A DNA stretch of 64,000 bases. Origin: Agelas oroides (Eukaryota; Porifera; Demospongiae; Agelasida; Agelasidae). Positions 53,889-64,000 of the stretch are shown here, one piece after another (the stretch's first letter is position 1; the number at the start of each line of letters is the position of its first letter). The position numbers and the translations under genes are program-made. A model generated the notes under the pieces. The model did not search any database. It worked only from the letters and a program-made list of their open reading frames with translations, and had not been told where the DNA came from. The DNA lies in NCBI GenBank assembly GCA_949130485.1, contig OX422192.1:2980085-3044084 (forward strand), written 5' to 3'.

Positions 53889-56800
53889 CTCGACCCGACT
53901 CTACCTCACTCTACCACACTCTACCCGGAATCTACCTCACTCTACCAGACACTACCCCGACTCTATCTCACTCTACCACACTCTACACTGACGCTACCTC
54001 CCTCTACCACACTCTAACCTGGCTCGACCTGACTCTACTTCACTCTACCACACCCTACCCCGTCTCTACCTCAATCTACCACACTCTACACTGATGCTAC
54101 CTCACACTACCACACTCTACCCTGGTTCGACCCGAGTCTAACTCACTCTACCACACTCTACCCTGGCTCGACCCGACTATACCTCACTCTACCCCACCCT
54201 ACCTAGACTCTACCACACTCTACCCCAACTCTACCTCACTCTACCACACTCTACACTGACTCTACCTCACTCTACCACACTCTACCCTGGCTCCACCTGA
54301 CTCTACCTCACTCTACCACACCCTACCCCGAGTCTATCTCACTCTACCACACTCTACCCCGACTCTACCTAACTCTACCACACTCTACGCTGGCTCGACA
54401 CTACTCTACCTCACTCTACCACACCCTACGTTGGCTCGACCCGACTCTACCTCACTCTACCACACTCTTCCCTGGCTCTACCCGACTATACCTCACTCTA
54501 CCACACCCTACCTAGACTCTACCTCACTCTACCACACTCTACCCCGACTCTACCTCACTCTACCACACTCTACCCCGACTCTACCTCACTCTACCACACT
54601 CTACCCCGACTCTACCTCATTCTACCACACTCTACCCTGGCTCTACCCGACTCTACCTCACTCTACCACACTCTACCCCGACTCTACCTCACTCTACCAC
54701 ACTCTACCCCGACTCTACCTCTCTCTACCACACTCTATCCAGGCTTGACCCGACTCTACCTCACTCTACCACACTCTACCCTGGCTCGACCCGACTCTAC
54801 CTCATTCTACCACACTGTGCCCTGGCTCTACCCAACTCTACCTCACTCTACGCCACTCTACCCCGACTCTACCTCACTCTACCACACTCTACCCTGCCTC
54901 GACCCGACTCTACCTCACTCTACCACACTGTACCCTGGCTCAACCCGACTCTACCTCACTCTACCCCACCTTACTCCGACTCTACCTCACTCACTTCACT
55001 CAACCACGACTCTACCTCACTCTACCTCAATCTACCACGACTCTACCTCACTCTACCACACTCTACCCCTACTCTACCTCACTCTACCACACTCTACACT
55101 GACTCTACTTCACTCTACCACACTCTACCCTGGTTCGACCTGAGTCTAACTCACTCTACCACACTCTACCCTGGCTCGACCCGACTCTACCTCACTCTAC
55201 CACACTCTACCCTGGCTCTACCCGACTATACCTCACTCTACCACACCCTACCCAGACTCTACCTCACTCTACTACACTCTACGTTGGCTCAACCCGACTC
55301 TACCTCACTCTACCCGACTATACCTTACTCTACCACACCCTACCCAGACTCTACCTCACTCTACCACACTCTAACCCGACTCTGCCTCACTCTACCACAC
55401 TCTACCCCGACTCTTCCTCACTCTACCACAGTCTACCCTGGCTCAACCCGACTCCACCTCACTCTTCCACACTCTACCCCAACTCTACCTCACTCTACCC
55501 CCACTCTACCTCATTCTACCACACTCTACCCTGGCTCGACCTGACTCTACCTCACTCTACCAAACTCTACTTCACTCTACCACACTCTACCCTGGTTCTA
55601 CCTGAGTCTAACTCACTCTACCACACTCTACCCTGGCTCGACCCTACTCTACCTCACTCTACCACACTCTACCCTGGCTCTACCCGACTATACCTCACTC
55701 TACCACACACTACCCAGACTCTACCTCACTCTACTACACTCTTCGTTGGCTAAACCCGACTCTACCTCACTCTACTCGACTATACCTTACTCTACCACAC
55801 CCTACCCAGACTCTACCTCACTCTACCACACTCTAACCCGACTCTACCTCACTCTACCACACTCTACCCTGACTCTTCCTCACTCTACCACAGTCTACCC
55901 TGGCTCGACCCGACTCCACCTCACTCTTCCACACTCTACCCCAACTCTACCTCACTCTACCCCCACTCTACCTCATTCTACCACACTCTACCCTGGCTCG
56001 ACCTGACTCTACCTCACTCTACCAAACTCTACTTCACTCTACCACACTCTACCCTGGTTCGACCCGAGTCTAACTCACTCTACCACATTCTACCCTGGCT
56101 CGACCCGACTCTACCTCACTCTACCACACTCTACCCTGGCTCAACCCGACTAATCCTCACTGTACCACACTCTACCCTGTCTTGACCCGACTATACCTCA
56201 CTCTACTACACTCTACCCCGACTCTTCCTCACTCTACTACACTCTACCCCAACTCTACCTCACTCTACCCCCACTCTACCTCATTCTACCACACTCTACC
56301 CTGGCTCGACCTGACTCTACCTCACTCTAACAAACTCTACCCTAGCTCAACTGGACTCTACCTCACTCTACCACACTCTACCCTGGCTCGACCCGACTAT
56401 ACCTCACCCTACCACACCCTACCCTGGCTCAACCCGACTCTACCTCACTCCACACTCGCTCGACCCGACTCTAACTCACTCTACCGCACTCTACCCCAAC
56501 TCTACCTCTCTCTACCACACTCTAACCTAGCTCGACCTGACTCTACTTCACTCTACCACACCCTACCCCGACTCTATCTCACTCTACCACACTCTACCCC
56601 GTCTCTACCTCAATCTACCACACTCTACACTGATGCTACCTCACTGTACCACACTCTACCCTGGTTCGACCCGAGTCTAACTCACTCTACCACACTCTAC
56701 CCTGGCTCGACCCGACTATACCTCACTCTACCACACCCTACCCAGACTCTACCTCACTCTACGACACTCTATCCCGACTCTACCTCACTCTACCACACTC

Positions 56801-58605
56801 TACCCCGTCTCCTCCTCACTCTACCACACTCTACCCTGGCTCGACCCGACTCTACCTCACTCTACCACACTCTACCCCAACTCTACCTCACTCTACCCCG
56901 AATCTACCTCACTCTACCACACTCTACCCTGGCTAGACCCGGCTCTACCTCACTCTACCAAACTCTACCATGGCTCGACTGGACTCTACCTCACTCTACC
57001 ACACTCTACCATGGCTCGACCCGACTCTACCTCACTCTATGACACTCTACCCTGGCTCTACCCGACTCTACCTCACTCTACCACACTCTACCCCGACTCT
57101 ACCTCACTCTACCACACTCTACCCCAACTCTACCTCATTCCACCACACTCTACCCTGGCTCTACCCGACTCTACCTCACTCTACCACACTCTACCCCGAC
57201 TCTACCTCACTCTACCACACTGTACCCCGACTCTACCTCTCTCTACCACACTCTATCCAGGCTCGACCCGACTCTACCTCACTCTACCACACTCTACCCT
57301 GGCTCGACCCGACTCTACCTTATTCTACCACACTGTGCCCTGGCTCTACCCAACTCTACCTCACTCTACCCCACTCTACCCCGACTCTACCCCGACTCTA
57401 CCTAACTCTACCACACTCTACCCTGCCTCGACCCGACTCTACCTCACTCTACCACACTGTACCCTGGCTCAACCCGACTCTACCTCACTCTACCACACTC
57501 TACCCCGACTCTACCTCACTCTACCACACTCTACCCCGACTCTACCTCTCTCTACCACACTCTATCCAGGCTCGACCCTATTCTACCTCACTCTACCACA
57601 CTCTACCCTGCCTCGACCCTACTCTTACCTCATTCTACCACACTGTGCCCTGGCTCTACCCAACTCTACCTCACTCTACCCCACTCTACCCCGACTCTAC
57701 CCCGACTCTACCTCACTCTAATACACTCTACACTGACTCTACTTCACTCTACCACACTCTACCCTGGTTCGACCCGACTCTAACTCACTCTACCACACTC
57801 TACCCTGGCTCGACCCGACTCTACCTCACTCTACCACACTCTACCCTGGATCTACCCAACTATACTTCACTCTACCACACTCTACCCCGACTCTACCTCA
57901 CTCTACCACACTGTACCCTGGCTCAACCCGACTCTACCTCACTCTACCCCACCTTACCACGACTCTACCTCACTCTACCACAATCTACCACGACTCTACC
58001 TCACTCTACCACACTCTACCCCTACTCTACCTCACTCTACCACACTCTACACTGACTCTACTTCACTCTACCACACTCTACCCTGGTTCGACCCGAGTCT
58101 AACTCACTCTACCACACTCTACCCTGGCTCGACCCGACTCTACCTCACTCTACCACACTCTACCCTGGCTCTACCCGACTATACCTCACTCTACCACACC
58201 CTACCCAGACTCTACCTCACTCTACTACACTCTACGTTGGCTCAACCCGACTCTACCTCACTCTACCCGACTATACCTTACTCTACCACACCCTACCCAG
58301 ACTCTACCTCACTCTACCACACTCTAACACGACTCTACCTCACTCTACCACACTCTACCCCGACTCTTCCTCACTCTACCACACTCTATCCTGGCTCGAC
58401 CTGACTCTACCTCACTCTACCAATCTCTACTTCACTCTACCACACTCTACCCTGGTTCGACCCGAGTCTAACTCACTCTACCACATTCTACCCTGGCTCG
58501 ACCCGACTCTACCTCACTCTACCACACTCTACCCTGGCTCTACCCGACTATACCTCACTCTACCACACCCTACCCAGATTCTACCTCACTCTACTACACT
58601 TTACG
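53889..58605. repeat. Right-half higher-order repeat, second copy with extra modules
   Basis: There is no gene. The first part repeats 49.7-51.3 kb at offsets 4,217 and 4,289. It then picks up modules otherwise seen near 18.8-19.5 and 45.3 kb (CTCCACACTC near 56,450, CTCCTCCTCA near 56,810, the CCATGG pair near 56,969 and 57,010). A small out-of-register change, CTCACTTCACTCAACC, occurs near 54,991. The next matching landmark set starts at 58,606, 5,256 bases after 53,350. Confidence 0.85.
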
Positions 58606-61600
58606 TTGGCTCGACCCGACTCTACCTCACTCTACCACACTCTACCCTGGCTCTACCCGAATATACCTTACTCTACCACACCCTACCCAGACTCCACCTC
58701 ACTCTACAACACTCTACCCCGACTCTACCTCACTCTACCACACTCTACCCCGACTCTTCCTCACTCTACCACAGTCTACCCTGGCTCGACACGACTCCAC
58801 CTCACTCTACCACACTCTACCCCAACTCTACCTCACTCTACCCCCACTCTACCTTATTCTACCACACTCAACCCTGGCTCGACCTGACTCTACCTCACTC
58901 TACCAAACTCTAACCTAGCTCGACTGGACTCTACCTCACTCTACCACACTCTACCCTGGCTCAACCCGACTATTCCTCACTCTACCACACTCTACCCTGT
59001 CTTGACCCGACTCTACCTCACTCTACTACACTCTACCCAGACTCTTCCTCACTCTACTACACTCTACCCCGATTCTACCTCACTCTACCACACTCTACCT
59101 TGACTCGACCCGACTCTACCTCACTCTACCACACTCTACCCGGAATCTACCTCACTCTACCAGACACTACCCCGACTCTATCTCACTCTACCACACTCTA
59201 CACTGACGCTACCTCCCTCTACCACACTCTAACCTGGCTCGACCTGAATCTACTTCACTCTACCACACCCTACCCCGTCTCTACCTCAATCTACCACACT
59301 CTACACTGACGCTACCTCACACTACCACACTCTACCCTGGTTCGACCCGAGTCTAACTCACTCTACCACACTCTACCCTGGCTCGACCCGACTATACCTC
59401 ACTCTACCCCACCCTACCCAGACTCTACCTCACTCTACCACACTCTACCCCGACTCTACCTCACTCTACCACACTATACCCCGTCTCTTCCCCACTCTAC
59501 CACACTCTACCCTGGCTCGACCCGACTCTAACTCACTCTACCACACTCTACCCCAACTCTACCTCACTCTACCCCCACTCTACCTCACTCTACCACACTC
59601 TACCCTGGCTAGACCCGACTCTACCTCACTCTACCAAACTCTACCCTGGCTCGACTGGACTTTACCTCACTCTACCACACTCTACCATGGCTCGACCCAA
59701 CTCTACCTCACTCTATCACACTCTACCCTGGCTCTACCCGACTCTACCTCACTCTACCACACTCTACCCCGACTCTACCTCACTCTACCACACTCTACCC
59801 CAACTCTACCTCACTCTACCACACTCTACACTGACTCTACCTCACTCTACCAAACTCTACCCTGGCTCGACTGGACTCTACCTCACTCTAACACACTCTA
59901 CCCCGACTCTCCCTCACTCTACCACACTCTACCCAGGCTCGATCCGACTCTACCTCACTCTACCACACTCTACTCTGGCTCTACCAGACTCTACCTCACT
60001 CTACCCCACCCTACCCCGACTGTACGTCATTCTACTACACTCAATCCCGACTCTACCTCACTCTACCACACTGTATCCTGGCTTGACCCGACTCTAACTC
60101 ACTCTACCATAGTCTACCCTGGCTCCACCTGACTCTACCTCACTCTACCACACTCTACCCTGGCTCTACCCGATTCTACCTCACTCTACCACACTCTAAC
60201 CCGACTCTACCTCACTCTACCACACTCTACCCCGACTCTACCTCACTCTACCACACTCAATCCAGGCTCGACCCGACTCTACCTCACTCTACCACACTCT
60301 ACCCTGGCTCGACCCTACTCTACCTCATCTACCACTCTGTGCCCTGGCTCTACCCGACTCTACCTCACTCTACCCCACTCTAGCCCGATACTACCTCACT
60401 CTACCACACTCTACCCTGGCTCGACCCGACTCTACCTCACTCTATCACACTCTACCCTGGCTCTACCCGACTCTACCTCACTCTACCACACTCTACCCCG
60501 ACTCTACCTCACTCTACCACACTCTACACTGACTCTACCTCACTCTACGACACTCTACCCTGGTTCGACCCAACTCTAACTCACTCTACCACACGCTACC
60601 CTGGCTCGACCCGACTCTACCTCATTCTACCAAACTCTACCCTGGCTCGACTGGACTCTACCTCACTCTACCACACTCTACCATGGCTCAACACGACTCT
60701 ACCTCACTCTATCACACCCTACCCTGACTCTACCTCACTCTACGCTGGGTTGACACTTCTCTACCTCACTCTACCACACTCTACGTTGGCTCGACCTGAC
60801 TCTACCTCACTCTACCACACTCTACCCTGGCTCAACCCAGCTATACCTCACTCTACCACACCCTTCCCAGACTCTACCTCACTCTACCACACTCTATCCC
60901 GACTCTACCTCACTCTACCACACTCTACCCCGTCTCTTCCTCACTCTACCACACACTACCCTGACTCGACCCGACTCTACCTCACTCTACCACACTCTAC
61001 CCCAACTCTACCTCACTCTACCCCCAACTCTACCTCACTCTACCACACTCTACCCTGGCTAGACCCGACTCTACCTCACTCTACCAAACTCTACCCTGGC
61101 TCGACTGGATTCTACCTCACCCTACCACACTCTACCATTGCTCGACCTGACTCTACCTCACTCTACCACACTCTACCCCGACTCTACCACACTCTACCCC
61201 GACTCTACCTCACTATACCACACTCTACCCCGACTCTACCTCACTCTACCACACTCTACCCCGACTCTACCTCACTCTACCACACTCTACACCGACTCTA
61301 CCTCACTCTACCACACTCTACACTGACTCTACCTCTCTCTACCACACTCTACCCTGGTTCGATCCGAGTCTAACTCACTCTACCACACACTATCCTGCCT
61401 CGACCCAACTCTATTTCACTCCACCACAACCTACCCCGACTCTACCTCAATCTACCACACCCTACACTGACTCTACCTCACTCTACCACACTCTACCCTG
61501 GTTCGACCCGAGTCTAACTCACTCTACCACACTCTACCCTGGCTCGACCCGACTCTACCTCACTCTACCACACCCTATCCCGACTCTATCTTACTCTACC

Positions 61601-64000
61601 ACACTCTACCCCGTCTCTACATCACTCTACCACACTCTCCACTGACTCTACCTCACTCTACCACACTCTACCATGGTTCGACCCGACTCTAACTCACTCT
61701 ACCACACTCTACCCTGGCTCGACCCGACTCTACCTCACTCTACCACACCCTACCCCGAGTCTATCTCACTCTACCACACTCTACCCCGACTCTACCTAAC
61801 TCTACCACACTCTACGCTGGCTCGACACTACTCTACCTCACTCTACCACACCCTACGTTGGCTCGACCCGACTCTACCTCACTCTACCACACTCTTCCCT
61901 GGCTCTACCCGACTATACCTCACTCTACCACACCCTATCTAGACTCTACCTCACTCTACCACACTCTACCCCGACTCTACCTCACTCTACCACACTCTAC
62001 CCCGTCTCTTCCTCACTCTACCACACTCTACCCTGGCTCGACCTGACTCTACCTCACTCTACCACACTTTACCCCAACTCTACCTCACTGTACCCCCACT
62101 CTACCTCACTCTACCACACTCTACCCTGGCTAGACCCGACTCTTCCTCACTGTACCAAACTCTACCCTGGCTCGACTGGACTCTGCCTCACTCTACCACA
62201 CTCTACCATGGTTCGACCCGACTCTACCTCACTCTATCACACTCTACCCTGGCTCTACCCGACTCTACCTCACTCTACCACACTCTACCCCGACTCTACC
62301 TCACTCTACCACACTCTACCCCGACTCTACCTCACTCTACCACACTCTACACCGACTCTACCTCACTCTACCACATTCTACCCTGGTTCAACTCGACTCT
62401 TACTCACTCTACCACACTCTACCCTGGCTCGACCCTACTCTACCTCACTCTACCAAACTCTACGCTGGCTCGACTGGACTCTACCTCACCCTACCACACT
62501 CTACCATGGCTCGAGCCGACTCTACCTCACTCTATCACACTCTACCTTGGCTCTACCCGACTCTACCTCACTCTACCACACCCTACCCAGACTCTACCTC
62601 ACGCTACCACACTCTACCCCGACTCTACCTCACTCTACCATACTCTACCCAGCCTCGATCCGACTCTACCTCACTCTACCCCACTCTACCCTGGCTCTAC
62701 CCGACTCTACCTCACTCTACCCCACCCCCCGACTCTGCCTCATTCTACTACACTCAATCCGGACTCGACCTCACTCTACCACACTGTACCCTGGCTCGAC
62801 CCGACTCTACCTCACTCTACCACACTCTACCCTGGCTCCACCTGACTCTACCTCACTCTACCACACTCTACCCTGGCTTTACCCGACTCTACCTCACTCT
62901 ACCACACTCTACCCCGACTCTACCTCACTCTATGACACTCTACCCCGACTCTACTTCACTCTACCACACTCTATCCAGGCTCGACCCGACTCTACCTCAC
63001 TCTACCACACTCTACCGTGGATCGACCCGACTCTACCTCACTCTATCACACTCTACCCTGGCTCTACCCGACTCTACCTCACTCTACCACACTCTACCCC
63101 GACTCTACCTCACTCTACCACACTCTACCCCGACTCTACCTCACTCTACCACACTCTACACTGACTCTACCTCACTCTACCACACTCTACCCTGACTCTA
63201 CTTCACTCTACCACACTCTACCCTGGTTCGACCCGAGTCTAACTCACTTTACCACATTCTACCGTGGCTAGACCCGACTCTACCTCACTCTACCACACCC
63301 TACCCTGGCTCTACCCGACTATACCTCACTCTACCACACACTACCCAGACTCTACCTCACCCTACTACACTCTACATTGGCTCGACCCGATTCTACCTCA
63401 CTCTACCACACTCTACTCTGGCTCTACCCGACTATACCTTACTCTACCACACCCTACCCAGACTCTACCTTACTCTACCACACTCTACCCCGACTCTACC
63501 TCACTCTACCACACTCTAGCCCGTATCTTGCTCACTCTACCACACTCTACCGTGGCTCGACCCGACTCTACTTCACTCTACCACACCCTACCCCGACTCT
63601 ACCTCACTCTACAACACTCTACACCGTCTCCACCTCAATCTGCCACACTGTACACTTACTCTTCCTCACTCTACCACACTCTACCCTGGTTCGACCCGAG
63701 TCTAACTCACTCTACCACACTCTACCCTGGCTCGACACGACTCTACTTCACTCTACCACACCCTACCCCGACTCTACCTCACTCTACCACACTCTATCCC
63801 AAGTCTACCTCACTCTACCACACTCTACACTGACGCTACCTCTCTCTACCACACTCTACCCTGGCTCGACCCTACTCTACCTCACTCTACCAAACTCTAC
63901 CTTGACTCGTCCCGACTCTACCTCACTCTACCAAACTCTACCCTAGCTCGACTGGACTCTACCTCACTCTACCACACTCTACCCTTGCTCTACCCAACTC
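58606..64000. repeat. Right-half higher-order block, second copy, cut by the window edge
   Basis: This block is the counterpart of 39.8-45.0 kb at offsets 18,785 to 19,009. It also contains 60,750-60,968, which closely matches 1,419-1,637, so the two ends of the window carry the same module. A three-base loss near 62,727 produces a run of six C where other copies have CACCCTACCCC. The block runs off the right edge in mid-unit. Confidence 0.88.

Larger units (their letters stand above)
1..64000. repeat. Hierarchical satellite array filling the whole window
   Basis: Every part of the window is made of 10- or 11-base blocks beginning CTCTACC or a close variant. The commonest blocks are CTCTACCTCA, then CTCTACCACA, then CTCTACCCCGA, giving a 31-base unit. 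The alternative third and fourth blocks CTCTACCCTGG plus CTCGACCCGA or CTCTACCCGA give a 41-base unit. Common 11-base alternatives are CTCTACCCCAA, CTCTACACTGA and CCCTACCCAGA. At about 10.3 bases per block the window holds roughly 6,200 blocks. All are in the same orientation and I saw no inverted copy. The consensus 31-mer has 16 C, 7 T, 7 A and 1 G, so the + strand is strongly C-rich and G-poor. The array starts and stops mid-unit at both window edges. I do not recognise this satellite as a named family. Confidence 0.97.

Noticed and set aside
55740-55760. CENP-B box resemblance in TTCGTTGGCTAAACCCG
   Set aside because: It shares TTCGTTGG with the box, but the required A after the four-base spacer and the CGGG are missing. 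The common form elsewhere is TACGTTGGCTCG, so the resemblance comes from one chance substitution.
463-63946. Many long + strand open reading frames (up to 579 codons) that look like a Pro/Ser/Thr-rich repeat protein family
   Set aside because: The same peptide is read in all three frames at once, starts are accidental ATG or alternative codons in repeat variants, and stops arise from single variants such as TCTAAC, CTAGAC and CTGACTC. There is no codon-position bias, ribosome binding site or domain.
1-64000. CRISPR array
   Set aside because: The repeats are contiguous and degenerate, with no unique spacers of constant length between them and no cas-like gene.
1-64000. G-quadruplex array on the - strand
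   Set aside because: The G runs are mostly two bases, with one run of four per unit, separated by about 7-8 bases. That is weak by usual criteria.

Overview
The whole 64 kb window is satellite-like tandem repeat DNA. I found no protein gene, RNA gene, transposon or other unique-sequence island in it. The basic module is a block of 10 or 11 bases built on CTCTACC. Three blocks (CTCTACCTCA, CTCTACCACA, CTCTACCCCGA) make a 31-base unit. Four blocks (the first two, then CTCTACCCTGG and CTCGACCCGA) make a 41-base unit. Thousands of these blocks run head to tail in one orientation from edge to edge, so the array continues beyond both ends of the window.

The array is nested. Blocks form 31/41-base units, and these form modules of roughly 720-830 bases, many carrying a CCATGG variant. 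In the left half the modules form a higher-order unit of 4,975 bases (near-identical copies at about 3,521-8,495 and 8,496-13,470), followed by shortened derivatives. The 8.5-25.8 kb and 25.8-40.2 kb stretches are two versions of one larger repeat, with offsets between 17.0 and 14.0 kb because of internal gains and losses. The right half uses related but different higher-order units. These include a 1,686-base tandem pair at 46.3-49.7 kb, a unit of about 4.2-4.3 kb around 49-55 kb, and a block at 39.8-45.0 kb that returns at 58.6-64.0 kb (offset 18.7-19.0 kb). Several small recent duplications (247, 463, 596 and 802/833 bases) and deletions (41, 82 bases) mark unequal exchange.

The many long + strand reading frames are a by-product of the repeat. 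The 31-base unit has no stop in any + frame, and because 31 is not a multiple of 3 all three + frames encode the same 31-residue periodic peptide rich in Pro, Ser, Thr, Leu, Tyr and His. The - strand has TAG in every CTCTAC block, so it is closed. I annotate no coding sequence.

Organism: a large, homogeneous, hierarchical satellite of this kind suggests a eukaryotic genome assembled from long reads, probably heterochromatic (subtelomeric, pericentromeric or sex-chromosome-like). The recurrent variants at CpG positions look like deamination of methylated CpG, which would fit a CpG-methylating eukaryote. I cannot name a species or chromosomal location from the sequence alone.
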